Shown: positions 1 to 9,476, counted from the first letter of the stretch. The stretch is 64,000 nucleotides of DNA from Flavobacterium aquidurense (GCF_001404985.1 NZ_JRLF01000012.1:744001-808000); one strand, 5' to 3'. Notes: a model not told the origin generated them from the letters alone. Translations and numbers: made by a program.

Positions 1-2972
1 CCGGTAGGCGGAGTTGTATCTCTAACCGTAATAATTTGAGTATAAGTTGCCGTATTTGCACTACAATCGCTAGTGTTCCATTTACGTGTTAAAGTGTAAT
101 TAGTATTACAGCCATTCTGGATATCACTTTTGGTTTCACTGAAAACAATAGGTAAATCACCACTGCAATTATCCGAAGCTTCGATATTTGCAGGTTCAGG
201 AACAGCATCACAAGAAACAGTACTATCTATCGGAAGATCTCCAATAAATATTGGTTTTGAAGTATCCTGAATCGTAATTACCTGCGTGAAAGTGTCAGAA
301 GTATTTCCGCAATCATCTTTAACGGTCCATGTATTGGTGTAAGTTCCCGCATTCGAACAATTAGCAGAAGCTACAAAAGCACCGCTAACTTTTACAATAT
401 TCGAAACATCAGCATCGCATAAATCTGAAGCTGTAGGGAATAACGCTTGCGCGGAAGTTAAAGCATCTGCATCACTGCATTCGATAGTTTTATTTAGAGA
501 AGAAATAGCAGTTGTCCAGGTTGGAGCAGAAGTATCCTGAATCGTAATTACTTGTGTGAAAATGGTTGAAGTATTCAAACACACATCTTTGGCAATCCAC
601 GTATTCGTGTATGTTCCTGAATTTGCACATGAACCCACAGCGAAAGTTCCGCTCGTTTTAGTATACGTTACTGTTCCGTTGCAATTATCAGTTGCAATCG
701 GAGCTTGGTTTTGAGCAGCTGCCAATCCTGCTGTATCGCTGCATTGCAAAGTTGTGTTTAATGCTGTTGCCGAAGTTGTCCAGGTTGGAGCAGAAGTATC
801 CTGAATCGTAATTACTTGTGTGAAAATGGTAGAAGTATTCAAACACACATCTTTGGCAATCCACGTATTGGTATATGTTCCTGAATTTGCACAAGAACCC
901 ACAACGAAAGCTCCGCTTGTTTTTGTGTACGTTACTGTTCCGCTGCAATTATCTGTTGCAATCGGAGCTTGGTTTTGAGCAGTTGTCAATCCTGCTGCAT
1001 CACTGCATTGTAAAGTTATGTTTAAAGCCGTAGCCGAAGTTGTCCAGGTTGGAGCAGAAGTATCCTGAATCGTAATTACTTGTGTGAAAATGGTTGAAGT
1101 ATTCAAACACACATCTTTCGCAATCCACGTATTCGTATATGTTCCTGAATTGGCACATGAACTTGCCGCAAAAGTTCCGCTCGTTTTAGTATACGTTACT
1201 GTTCCTCCGCAATTATCTGTTGCCACAGGAGCTTGGTTTTGAGCAGTTGTCAATCCTGCTGTATCGCTGCATTGCAAAGTTGTGTTTAATGCTGTCGCCG
1301 AAGTTGTCCAGGTTGGAGCAGAAGTATCTGTAATAGAGATATTTTGCGAAGCCGTAATACTTCCACAACCTGTTACAACTTTAAAAGTTCTGGTAACAAT
1401 TGTTGGGCAAGTACCTGTAGCAACGTCTGAATACGATATTGTATAGGTTCCTAGTAAAGTACTGTTTGGTAATGATCCTCCGGCAGCGACTAATTGTGCC
1501 AAAGTAATAGTACTGCTTGAGGTACTGTAGGCAAGTCCAGTTATTGCACCGGTTCCACAACCAGAAATACTTGCGTTTGCAGGTGCTGTAAGTGCTGCGG
1601 CAGGACTTATGGAAACAGTTGATTCTGCTGAGGTTAATTCACAATTCGTTGTGCCATTTTTTACTTTGACTTTATAAGCGCCACTAGCTGTTACAACAAG
1701 TGTGGCCGAAGTTTGTCCTGCTAAAACAGCATTATCTTTATACCATACATAAGTTGGTGAAGAAGCATTTGTAGTAGCCGTTAATGTGGTCGAACCGCAT
1801 GCAGTTAAAATTCCTGTAATTAATGGTACACACGGAACAAAGTAACTTGATGTATTGATGGCTTTAGAATCATTGGCACAAGATGAATTTTGATAATTCA
1901 AAGTAGATGTACTCACAATTTGATTTCCGCAGGCAGTTCCGGTTGGCGTTAATTGGTAATTTAAAGTAATGGTTTCCGAATTCAAAAAATCAGTATTCCA
2001 CGTAATTACCTGTCCGGATAATGAAGCCGTTCCTTTACTTGTTGTAATCGAACCTATAGTAAACCCCGGAATTACAGTTTCCTTTGTGATTAAATTTTGT
2101 GCAACCCATGAAATCTGAGTCGCGATTTGATTGTATATCGAGGTTAAGTTTGCTCCACTTTGTGTAATATACGCCGGACTTCCCTGTATATTGTCTAAAG
2201 TATATTTGGCAATATTTTGTTCACTATTATTTGTATTTATATTGCCGCTCAGCCCGCCAAAAAGACCAACAGAAAAAAGTTGATTATTATAAACAATGCT
2301 TGATTTTGTTGTTGTTTTTGCATTTGTGGCAGCGTTTATAGCAGTAGTAACACATTGCGATGTTTTACTAATATTACAAGTTGTATTTCCGTTAGTTCCT
2401 GTTACATTAGCTACACCATCAGTTAATAAAATTATAGCTCTTGCACTTCTGCAGTCAAATCGGCCATTTGTTTCTAATTCTGTTTCTGATCTAACAATTC
2501 CACCATAAAGATTGGTTGAGTTAGTAGCTTGTAAGTTATTAATTTGAGTTGTTATGGCAGCAACGCCGGCAGCATTCAAATAAGTCAGCCCTATTTTTAA
2601 AGATGCAGTTGTACTGTACGCCACAATTGCGATTCGGTTTTGAGGATTCACTTTGGCTTGCGTAAGAAATGCCAGTGCAGCATCTTTTGCATAATCCATA
2701 GATGTTTTAAAATCTCCCGGGATAGTATAACCCATACTGCCGGAAATATCAATAGCCAAAACTACATCTGAATTTCTCGTAATAGGATTTGCCCCTGTAA
2801 TATCTACTTTTACGTTTACAATACCGCAATTTGTTGCATTTGCGGTTACCGTTTTATTAGTAGTTATTGATTGTGCCAACCCAATTGAAGACCAAAGAAG
2901 AAATAATACAGCAAAGTATATTTTTTTTATATCTAGTAAATAACTGCTTAAAGAGAGTAATAGTTTTTCCAT
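1..2972 (-). CDS. VWA-domain repeat adhesin, C-terminus beyond window
   Basis: Large secreted surface protein; the first ~990 residues are visible and the reading frame is open through the window edge, so the C-terminus (where a type IX sorting domain would be expected) is unseen. The start ATG at 2972 is followed by a signal peptide ending near LAQ at residue 34. A von Willebrand A domain follows, with a MIDAS motif DISGS at residues 75-79. Then come Ig-like/HYR-like modules rich in Thr, Ser and paired Cys. The last part has 88-residue repeats, three of them nearly identical in DNA. The family is typical of Flavobacteriaceae adhesins and gliding-associated proteins; the exact ligand cannot be told. 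It lies 37 bases downstream of a small secreted protein on the same strand, so co-transcription is likely. Confidence 0.85.
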   Translation of the reverse strand, partial: MEKLLLSLSSYLLDIKKIYFAVLFLLWSSIGLAQSITTNKTVTANATNCGIVNVKVDITGANPITRNSDVVLAIDISGSMGYTIPGDFKTSMDYAKDAALAFLTQAKVNPQNRIAIVAYSTTASLKIGLTYLNAAGVAAITTQINNLQATNSTNLYGGIVRSETELETNGRFDCRSARAIILLTDGVANVTGTNGNTTCNISKTSQCVTTAINAATNAKTTTKSSIVYNNQLFSVGLFGGLSGNINTNNSEQNIAKYTLDNIQGSPAYITQSGANLTSIYNQIATQISWVAQNLITKETVIPGFTIGSITTSKGTASLSGQVITWNTDFLNSETITLNYQLTPTGTACGNQIVSTSTLNYQNSSCANDSKAINTSSYFVPCVPLITGILTACGSTTLTATTNASSPTYVWYKDNAVLAGQTSATLVVTASGAYKVKVKNGTTNCELTSAESTVSISPAAALTAPANASISGCGTGAITGLAYSTSSSTITLAQLVAAGGSLPNSTLLGTYTISYSDVATGTCPTIVTRTFKVVTGCGSITASQNISITDTSAPTWTTSATALNTTLQCSDTAGLTTAQNQAPVATDNCGGTVTYTKTSGTFAASSCANSGTYTNTWIAKDVCLNTSTIFTQVITIQDTSAPTWTTSATALNITLQCSDAAGLTTAQNQAPIATDNCSGTVTYTKTSGAFVVGSCANSGTYTNTWIAKDVCLNTSTIFTQVITIQDTSAPTWTTSATALNTTLQCSDTAGLAAAQNQAPIATDNCNGTVTYTKTSGTFAVGSCANSGTYTNTWIAKDVCLNTSTIFTQVITIQDTSAPTWTTAISSLNKTIECSDADALTSAQALFPTASDLCDADVSNIVKVSGAFVASANCSNAGTYTNTWTVKDDCGNTSDTFTQVITIQDTSKPIFIGDLPIDSTVSCDAVPEPANIEASDNCSGDLPIVFSETKSDIQNGCNTNYTLTRKWNTSDCSANTATYTQIITVRDTTPPT
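511..1302 (-). repeat. three tandem 264-bp near-identical repeats inside the adhesin
   Basis: The string gttgtccagg starts at 511, 775, 1039 and 1303, an exact spacing of 264 bases (88 codons). Sequence between these points is almost identical from copy to copy. A more diverged copy lies upstream in coordinates, with 270-base spacing (259 to 529). The units carry conserved Cys residues and a TIQDTSAPTWTT segment on the coding strand. Confidence 0.92.
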
Positions 2973-3009
2973 TTTAAATTATTTTAAGGGAATACTTGAT
3001 ATATTTATT

Positions 3010-3561
3010 TTAATCATTAACCGGATTAATGATGTAAGTGTGTAAAACAGTATCGACAGTATAATTGATACAGTTTTTTGAAGTAGCAGTAATCTGGTCA
3101 CAAGACCATTTTTGTATAGAAGTCCCGGCAGGAACCGTCACGTGTATATAAAAACTTTTGGATTGTCCTGGGTTCAAAGTGATTTCATTAAGAGAGTTTC
3201 TTTCAGAATCTATAAAATCAGTACTAATTGTTACATTTCCTGTCGTTGAACTTCCATCTGTGTTGGTGCAGGAAGAATTGATGTTTTTGTTACTTAAAAT
3301 AAAAGTATCAGTAGAGGAGCTGTTGTTCGTGAGTATCATCGCATAATAAGTTCCTTCAAGAGGAGTACTTCTAATGTTTCCGTTATTTTCAACTACCAAT
3401 GTGGCGTTGCACGAAACAGATTGAGCAAATGAAATTGTAGTTACCAAAAAAAGGGATAAGCAAAACAAGTTTCTGCGAAAAATGTTTTTTTTGAAAGAAA
3501 AAATAAACTTACAATTGTTAACAAATTTCACTGCTTTTTCAAGTGTAGTTTTAGTTCTCAT
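3010..3561 (-). CDS. small secreted protein, function unknown
   Basis: 183 residues. A basic N-terminus and a hydrophobic segment (FCLSLFLVTTISFAQ) form a signal peptide, cleaved around residue 47. The mature part is Ser/Thr/Asn-rich with four Cys and a predicted beta-rich composition; a segment LNPGQSKSFYIHVTVP resembles the late strands of Fn3/Ig-like domains found in bacterial surface proteins. I do not recognise a named family. It sits just upstream of the VWA adhesin on the same strand and could be an accessory or a shorter adhesin. The N-terminal ~25 residues before the hydrophobic core are unusually long, so a later start is possible. Confidence 0.7.
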   Translation of the reverse strand: MRTKTTLEKAVKFVNNCKFIFSFKKNIFRRNLFCLSLFLVTTISFAQSVSCNATLVVENNGNIRSTPLEGTYYAMILTNNSSSTDTFILSNKNINSSCTNTDGSSTTGNVTISTDFIDSERNSLNEITLNPGQSKSFYIHVTVPAGTSIQKWSCDQITATSKNCINYTVDTVLHTYIINPVND

Positions 3562-4058
3562 AACTTAGGTTTTTTGTTTTTGTTATTGATTTAATTTTAA
3601 CAGAATCAAAGTTATAGAGAGTGTTTACTTTTGATTTTTTTTGTCTGCAACTAACCTAAAAACTCGTTGAAGTGTATAATTTTTGTTAAATTAACCTCTA
3701 AAAAATGGTTTTTCATGTGATTTATAACAATCAAAAAAGTAAGTATTTATTGATTTTTTGCTGAAAAAAGTAATTTTTTAAATATTTTAAGTGGTTAATA
3801 ATCAGTTATTTAGTTAATTTATTGTAAATATGTATAAATCGACCAACTGTTTGTTTTAACAGATAAAGAGCATCTTTTTATCATAAGAACATGTGTTTAT
3901 TTTAAAGAAAATTCAGTTTCGAGAATTTTTTATTCTTGTTAAAATTTCTATTTAATGTTAACAGAAATAAAAAAGAGAGAGGGATTGATTTTTCTTTTGT
4001 AAATTAGAACTTCAATAAAAATTAGTAACCTTAAATGAGGTTTATAAACTTGCTGCTT
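3562..4058. other. AT-rich divergent intergenic region
   Basis: About 500 bases between the divergent adhesin and SixA/ppk1 operons. Very AT-rich with many stops in all frames; apart from the candidate -7 box at 3607-3614 I see no gene, RNA or repeat in it. Confidence 0.6.
3607..3614 (-). promoter_or_regulatory. candidate -7 box (TAACTTTG) for the secreted protein/adhesin pair
   Basis: Matches the Bacteroidota TAnnTTTG consensus on the minus strand, 46 bases before the start at 3561. No TTG at the expected -33 spacing, so weak. Confidence 0.3.
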
Positions 4059-4544
4059 ATGAAAAATTTAATTTTAATACGACATGCTAAATCGAGTTGG
4101 GAAGCACCTTTAAAAGATTTTGACCGACCTTTAATGAAGAGAGGGATTTTAGATGCCCATGACGTATCTTCTCATATTTCAAAATATCTTCCTAAAACCT
4201 ATATTATCTGGAGCAGCACGGCGGCAAGAGCCTCAGAAACGGCACTTATTTTTGCTCAAAATATTTCATACCCTATTGAAAGTATCGTTTATAAAGACGA
4301 TCTTTATACCTTTGATGATAAACAGCTCGAAAAGGTTATTAAATCATGTGATAATAGTTTCGAAAGCGTTATTCTTTTTGGACATAACGAGGCTATTACA
4401 AATTTTGTTAATAAATTTGGGGATGTTTTTATCGAGAACGTTCCTACTTCCGGCTTTGTGTCATTACAGTTTGATGCAGAAAGTTGGAACACTATTAATA
4501 AAGGTAAAACTCATAAAACAATTTTCCCCAAAGATTTAAAATAA
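4059..4544 (+). CDS. SixA-type histidine phosphatase
   Basis: Histidine phosphatase superfamily (phosphoglycerate mutase-like), short SixA branch. The N-terminus MKNLILIRHAKSSW holds the catalytic RHG-type motif (Arg8-His9), and LFGHNEA near residue 109 supplies the second His. Length (161 residues) fits SixA. I chose the ATG at 4059 because the motif is normally within the first ten residues; an upstream in-frame ATG at 4035 would add eight residues. It is followed after 7 bases by ppk1 and then Ppx/GppA, so it belongs to a polyphosphate operon. SixA proteins dephosphorylate phosphohistidine proteins in enterobacteria; whether this one acts on PPK1 or a phosphotransfer protein is not known. 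Confidence 0.88.
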   Translation: MKNLILIRHAKSSWEAPLKDFDRPLMKRGILDAHDVSSHISKYLPKTYIIWSSTAARASETALIFAQNISYPIESIVYKDDLYTFDDKQLEKVIKSCDNSFESVILFGHNEAITNFVNKFGDVFIENVPTSGFVSLQFDAESWNTINKGKTHKTIFPKDLK

Positions 4545-4551
4545 TAATAAA

Positions 4552-6633
4552 GTGTACGAACAGAAATATATCGATAGAGAAAAAAGTTGGTTAGCGTTTA
4601 ATGCAAGAGTGCTTCAGGAAGCAGCAGATAACACCGTTCCGCTTTTAGACAGGCTGCGTTTTGTTGGAATTTTTTCGAACAATTTAGATGAATTTTTTAG
4701 AGTTCGGTATGCCGCTATTAGACGATTAAGCCTTTCAGGAATTTCTGGAGAAAAATATTTAGGCGGAGTTTCTGCTCATCAGTTAATTAAGGATATTACT
4801 GAAATTGTAATTCAGCAGCAATCTGAAAGTTTACGTATTTTAGGAAATATCGAAGCGGAACTTGAAGCCGAAAATATCTTTATCATAAACGAAGATCAAA
4901 TTACACCCGATCAGGAAATATTTCTAAAGGACTTTTTTACCCAAAGATTAAGTCCGGAATTAGTCACTATTATTTTGAATGATTTGGCCGAATTCCCAAT
5001 TCTAAAAGATACTTTGGGATATCTCGCCGTTCGTTTAGAAATGAATACAAACGATGAGGTTCGTTATGCTGTAATCGAAATTCCAAAAACCATTAACAGA
5101 TTCGTAGTTCTGCCATCACACGATGAAAAACATTACGTTATTCTAATTGATGATGTAATTCGTTACAACCTTAAAAACATATTTAATATTTTTGATTACA
5201 AGAGTGTTTCGGCACACATGATCAAAATAACCCGTGACGCACAGTTGGATATTGACAGCGATTTGAGTAAAAGTATGCTCGAAAAAATTGCAACATCAGT
5301 AAAAGACAGACGAATAGGTGAACCGGTACGTTTTATATATGATAGCCTGATCGAAGAAGATACATTACATTTCTTCTTAGATAAAATGAAAATTGTAGAA
5401 ACAGACAGTATTATTCCCGGAGGACGATACCATAATCGTCGCGATTATATGGGTTTTCCAAACTTAGGACGATACGACTTACTTTATAAACCAAATGAGC
5501 CATTACCAATTCCCGGTTTAAGCCTGGGAGGAAGTATTCTCGAAAAAATCAATAAAAAAGATTACTTGCTGCACGCGCCATATCAATCTTTTTCATATTT
5601 AACTAAATTTTTGCGTGAAGCCGCTCTGGATCCCAAAGTGACTACTATAAAAATCACGTTGTATCGATTGGCAAAAAATTCACAAGTCATTAGTTCTTTG
5701 ATTAATGCCGCAAAAAATGGTAAAAAAGTTACTGTTCAAATCGAACTTCAGGCACGTTTTGATGAAGCGACAAATATCTCGTATGCAGAACAAATGCAAA
5801 CAGAAGGTATTAATCTTATTTTTGGTATAAAAGGACTCAAAGTACATAGTAAAATATGTGTTATAGAAAGAGTTGAAGAAGGTAAAACACGTCGATACGG
5901 ATTTATTTCTACAGGAAATTTCAACGAATCTACAGCAAAAATTTATACAGATGTGACACTTTTAACCTGTCATCAGGGAATTTTGAAAGACATCTCTAAA
6001 ATATTCGAATTTTTCGATATCAATTACAGAGTACACAGATACAAACACTTAATTGTATCGCCACACTATACACGAACAAAATTTATTAAACTTATTGATC
6101 GTGAAATCCTGCATGCTTTAGCAGGTAGAAAAACCCATATTAAGTTAAAAATGAATAGTTTATCTGATTTTAAAATGATCGATAAATTATATGAAGCCAG
6201 TAATGCAGGCGTAAAAATTCAGCTTCAGGTAAGAGGAATTTGCTCATTGATTCCGGGAATACCGGGAATGAGCGAAAACATTGAAGCCATAAGTATCGTC
6301 GATAATTACCTGGAACATTCAAGGGTTTATATTTTTGGAAATGCAGGTTTAACCGAAGTTTATATCTCATCGGCAGACTTTATGACCAGAAACCTTGATG
6401 GAAGAGTTGAAGTTACCTGTCCAATTTATGACCTCGAAATAAAGAAAGAACTAATAGATAATTTTAATATTGCATGGAAAGGGAATGTTAAAGTGAGATA
6501 CCATTCCTATAAACTGGATAATAAATACAAGCCGCGAAATCATCATGCCCCTTTTAGGGCCCAGCTTGAAACCTATAAATATTATCAAAATAAGATTTTA
6601 GTTTTAGAGCAGGTTCCACAAAAAATAAATTAA
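4552..6633 (+). CDS. ppk1: polyphosphate kinase 1
   Basis: PPK1 polymerises the gamma phosphate of ATP into inorganic polyphosphate, reversibly. 693 residues, the usual length. The N-terminal domain begins YIDREKSWLAFNARVL and contains FSNNLDEFFRVR. The catalytic core has KVHSKICVIER with His432, and EHSRVYIFGNAG with His589, matching the two catalytic histidines of E. coli PPK in order and spacing; STGNFNESTAKIYTD is also typical. The frame starts with GTG at 4552, directly before YEQKYIDREK; no ATG lies nearby in frame, so a GTG start is likely. It is the middle gene of a SixA-ppk1-ppx operon. Confidence 0.96.
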   Translation: MYEQKYIDREKSWLAFNARVLQEAADNTVPLLDRLRFVGIFSNNLDEFFRVRYAAIRRLSLSGISGEKYLGGVSAHQLIKDITEIVIQQQSESLRILGNIEAELEAENIFIINEDQITPDQEIFLKDFFTQRLSPELVTIILNDLAEFPILKDTLGYLAVRLEMNTNDEVRYAVIEIPKTINRFVVLPSHDEKHYVILIDDVIRYNLKNIFNIFDYKSVSAHMIKITRDAQLDIDSDLSKSMLEKIATSVKDRRIGEPVRFIYDSLIEEDTLHFFLDKMKIVETDSIIPGGRYHNRRDYMGFPNLGRYDLLYKPNEPLPIPGLSLGGSILEKINKKDYLLHAPYQSFSYLTKFLREAALDPKVTTIKITLYRLAKNSQVISSLINAAKNGKKVTVQIELQARFDEATNISYAEQMQTEGINLIFGIKGLKVHSKICVIERVEEGKTRRYGFISTGNFNESTAKIYTDVTLLTCHQGILKDISKIFEFFDINYRVHRYKHLIVSPHYTRTKFIKLIDREILHALAGRKTHIKLKMNSLSDFKMIDKLYEASNAGVKIQLQVRGICSLIPGIPGMSENIEAISIVDNYLEHSRVYIFGNAGLTEVYISSADFMTRNLDGRVEVTCPIYDLEIKKELIDNFNIAWKGNVKVRYHSYKLDNKYKPRNHHAPFRAQLETYKYYQNKILVLEQVPQKIN

Positions 6634-6664
6634 TAAAAAAATAAAATTCAAATCATAAGTGAGC

Positions 6665-7555
6665 ATGATTAATATAAAGAAACTTGCAGCAATAGATATT
6701 GGATCAAATGCCATGAGGCTTCTAATATCAAATGTTGTAGAACAAGATGGCAAAGAACCCCAATTTAATAAAAGTTCGCTTGTTCGTGTGCCAATTCGTT
6801 TGGGACAAGATGCCTTTACTGTTGGAGAAATTTCAGAAGAAAATATAGATCGAATGGTCGATGCGATGAAAGCATTCAACCTTTTGATGAAAGTACATAA
6901 AGTAGAGCGTTATATGGCGTTTGCAACCTCGGCAATGCGTGAAGCTTATAACGCTAAAGAAGTTGTCGAAATAATTGAAAAAGAAGCCGATATAAAAATC
7001 GAAATTATCGATGGCAAAAAAGAAGCAGCGATTATTGCATCTACTGATTTACATCATTTATTAAAGACTGATGAAACCTACCTTTTCGTTGATGTTGGTG
7101 GCGGAAGTACAGAGTTTACGCTCTTTTCTGACGGAAAACTGGTTAATTCCAGATCTTTTAAAGCTGGAACAGTTCGTTTATTAAATAATATGGTTCACGA
7201 TGTAGTTTGGGATGAAATCGAAAAATGGATTAAAACAAACACAGCAGGTTATGAAGAAGTAACCTTGATTGGTTCCGGCGGAAACATTAATAAGTTATTT
7301 AAAATGTCCGGAAAACAACAAGAAAAACCACTTTCCTATATTTATATTAATTCACAATATGCGTTTTTAAACTCTTTGACTTACGAACAAAGAATTGCCG
7401 AATTAGGATTAAATTCAGATCGTGCCGACGTAATTATTCATGCGACCAGAATTTATCTAAATGCGATGAAGTGGAGTGGAGCGCGCCAAATTTATGTTCC
7501 AAAAATTGGACTTTCTGACGGAATCGTAAAAGCAATGTATTACGGTAAAATTTAG
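6665..7555 (+). CDS. Ppx/GppA family phosphatase (exopolyphosphatase-like)
   Basis: Ribonuclease H/actin-fold phosphatase acting on polyphosphate or pppGpp. Motifs: phosphate-1 loop LAAIDIGSNAMRLLI at the N-terminus and phosphate-2 FVDVGGGSTEFTLF near residue 140. At 296 residues it is the short, two-domain form lacking the HD-like C-terminal extension of E. coli Ppx. ATG at 6665 is preferred over a GTG two codons earlier. It lies 31 bases after ppk1, so synthesis and breakdown of polyphosphate are probably co-expressed. Sequence alone cannot decide between polyphosphate and pppGpp. Confidence 0.92.
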   Translation: MINIKKLAAIDIGSNAMRLLISNVVEQDGKEPQFNKSSLVRVPIRLGQDAFTVGEISEENIDRMVDAMKAFNLLMKVHKVERYMAFATSAMREAYNAKEVVEIIEKEADIKIEIIDGKKEAAIIASTDLHHLLKTDETYLFVDVGGGSTEFTLFSDGKLVNSRSFKAGTVRLLNNMVHDVVWDEIEKWIKTNTAGYEEVTLIGSGGNINKLFKMSGKQQEKPLSYIYINSQYAFLNSLTYEQRIAELGLNSDRADVIIHATRIYLNAMKWSGARQIYVPKIGLSDGIVKAMYYGKI

Positions 7556-7566
7556 AGAAAAATCAC

Positions 7567-7616
7567 CCACAGATTAAACGAATTAGAAAATCTTTTAAAA
7601 TCCTTTTAATCTGTGG
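7567..7616. repeat. inverted repeat, 12-bp perfect arms
   Basis: CCACAGATTAAA (7567-7578) and TTTAATCTGTGG (7605-7616) with a 26-base loop. It lies between the ppx gene and the TMEM175-like gene. There is no T-run on the plus strand, so it is more like a dispersed intergenic repeat than a terminator. Confidence 0.75.
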
Positions 7617-7640
7617 CAAATAAATACAAGAAGAGCATAA

Positions 7641-8222
7641 ATGAATAAAACAAGACTCGAAGCTTTTAGTGATGGTGTATTGGCCATTATTATAACCATT
7701 ATGATTTTAGAAATTAAAGTCCCTGAAGGACATGAATTCTCTGATCTGAAACCTCTAATTCCTAAGTTTCTAAGTTATATTTTGAGTTTTATTTATGTGG
7801 GTATCTACTGGAATAATCATCATTATTTATTTCACGGATTAACAAAAGTAAACGGAAAAGTTTTGTGGAGTAATCTGCATTTACTTTTTTGGCTATCCCT
7901 AATACCGGTTTCTACAGGCTGGATGGGAGAACATAATTTTGCAAAAGCTTCAATGGCCTTATACGGAGTTGTGTTGTTTTTATCTTCAGTAGCCTATTTT
8001 ATTTTACAGAAAATTGTAATTAGTAACGAAGGTCAAAATTCGATATTGGCCAAAGCGATTGGCAGGGATATGAAAGGAAAAGCATCTTCCATATTATATT
8101 TAGTAGGTATAATTTCTTCATTTTATAACGAATGGATTGCCGGAGCCGCATACTTTATCGTTGCTATGTTATGGCTAATTCCAGACAAAAGAATAGAAAA
8201 AGCCTTTGCCGCTAAAAATTAA
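7641..8222 (+). CDS. TMEM175 family (DUF1211) membrane protein, putative K+ channel
   Basis: Begins MNKTRLEAFSDGVLAIIITI, the first-helix FSD signature of the TMEM175/DUF1211 family; bacterial members form tetrameric potassium-selective channels. About six hydrophobic segments in 193 residues, the usual bacterial size with one repeat. The second helix region has YWNNHHYLFHGL, also typical. It stands alone between the polyphosphate operon and a Crp-type regulator; the neighbours give no further hint of role. Confidence 0.88.
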   Translation: MNKTRLEAFSDGVLAIIITIMILEIKVPEGHEFSDLKPLIPKFLSYILSFIYVGIYWNNHHYLFHGLTKVNGKVLWSNLHLLFWLSLIPVSTGWMGEHNFAKASMALYGVVLFLSSVAYFILQKIVISNEGQNSILAKAIGRDMKGKASSILYLVGIISSFYNEWIAGAAYFIVAMLWLIPDKRIEKAFAAKN

Positions 8223-8280
8223 TTTTTTCTTATACAAAAAGATGTTTTTCTATAGAAAAGCATAAAAATTGTTCGTTATA

Positions 8281-8841
8281 ATGAAATCAGTTTTTCAATC
8301 AATTCAGGTTCTGCCTCAAAATGAATTAGATCTTTTAGAGGATTTGATTACATTTCGAAAACTTAAAAAAGGAGAGCTTTTATTGAAAGAAAATCAGGTT
8401 TGTAATGAAATCGTCTTTATTAAAAGTGGCATTCTACGTTCATATTTCTTCAATCATCAAGGCGATGAAATCACAAATTGTTTTGCTTTTGAAAATGAAT
8501 TTATGGCTTCGTTTTCAAGCTTTATAACACAAAATGTTGCCGAAGAAAATATTCAGGCGCTCGCAGATACAGAATTACAAATCATAAGTCGTGAAAGTTT
8601 AGAGAAGCTTTATCGATTAGGAATTCATTGGCAGCAAATAGGACGCAAACTAACCGAAATGGAATATGTAACGCTTCAAAAGCGAATGATTTCATTTCAA
8701 AAATTGTCCGGAACCCAACGTTATCAGGAACTTTATAAAAATCATCAAAAATACCTTCAGCTGATTCCGCTTCAATATTTAGCGTCGTATTTAGGCGTAA
8801 CCCCAAGGCATTTAAGCCGGATTCGTAAAGCTGTTTTATAG
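8281..8841 (+). CDS. Crp/Fnr family transcriptional regulator
   Basis: 186 residues: an N-terminal cyclic-nucleotide-binding-like beta roll (about residues 10-115, with KGELLLKENQVCNEIVFIKS) and a C-terminal helix-turn-helix (YLASYLGVTPRHLSRIRK). The canonical cAMP-binding RxS pair is not evident, so the ligand is unknown, as is usual for this Bacteroidota subgroup. The ATG at 8281 is chosen over a TTG four codons earlier. An NAD(P)H oxidoreductase starts 57 bases downstream on the same strand and is the likely target or operon partner, an arrangement common in Flavobacterium. Confidence 0.88.
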   Translation: MKSVFQSIQVLPQNELDLLEDLITFRKLKKGELLLKENQVCNEIVFIKSGILRSYFFNHQGDEITNCFAFENEFMASFSSFITQNVAEENIQALADTELQIISRESLEKLYRLGIHWQQIGRKLTEMEYVTLQKRMISFQKLSGTQRYQELYKNHQKYLQLIPLQYLASYLGVTPRHLSRIRKAVL

Positions 8842-8897
8842 GACATTTGTCCTGTAATCATTTTTATCAGAATAGTATTTTTGTAAAAAAGCAAAAC

Positions 8898-9476
8898 ATG
8901 AAAAAAATACTGATTATAAACGGACATCCAAATCCGTCAAGTTTTAATTTTGCAATTGCCCAATCTTATCTAAAAGGAGCAATTGAATCTAAAGCACAGG
9001 TAGAAACCATAACAATAGCTGAATTACAATTCAATCCAAATCTGAAATTTGGTTATACAAAACGAATTGAGTTAGAACCGGATTTATTAGAATCATGGGA
9101 AAAAATTAAAAGAGCAGATCATTTGGTTTGGATTCATCCAATTTGGTGGGGCGGTTTGCCTGCAATTACAAAAGGTTTTATAGATCGTTTATTTTTACCC
9201 GGAATGGCATTTCAGCATCGCGAAAATTCAGTTTGGTGGGATAAATTGCTAAAAGGAAAAACTGCACATATAATTACAACATTAGATCAGCCAAGCTGGT
9301 ATTACCGATTGTTTTATGCAAGACCAAGTGTCAATCAGTTAAAAAAGACTGTTTTAGAATTCTGCGGTGTAAAACCTGTAAAAGTCAGTTATATCGGAAT
9401 CATAAAAACTGCTGATGAAAAACAAAGGGAAAAATGGCTCGAAAAAGTCTTTGACTTTGGACTCCGAAATAAATAA
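8898..9476 (+). CDS. NAD(P)H-dependent oxidoreductase, flavodoxin-2 fold (NQO/MdaB-like)
   Basis: 192 residues starting MKKILIINGHPNPSSFN, the FMN/FAD-phosphate loop of the NAD(P)H quinone oxidoreductase family. HLVWIHPIWWGGLPAI and KGFIDRLFLPGMAF are the other hallmark segments. It probably reduces quinones or related electrophiles by two electrons in the cytoplasm. ATG 8898 is chosen because the beta-1 strand starts at residue 3; the frame is open upstream to 8847 but those residues do not look like the family. It follows a Crp-type regulator. Confidence 0.9.
   Translation: MKKILIINGHPNPSSFNFAIAQSYLKGAIESKAQVETITIAELQFNPNLKFGYTKRIELEPDLLESWEKIKRADHLVWIHPIWWGGLPAITKGFIDRLFLPGMAFQHRENSVWWDKLLKGKTAHIITTLDQPSWYYRLFYARPSVNQLKKTVLEFCGVKPVKVSYIGIIKTADEKQREKWLEKVFDFGLRNK

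Noticed and set aside
2296..2508. Plus-strand open frame of 70 codons
   Set aside because: Lies opposite the VWA adhesin, whose minus-strand frame has clear domain motifs; low-complexity shadow frame.
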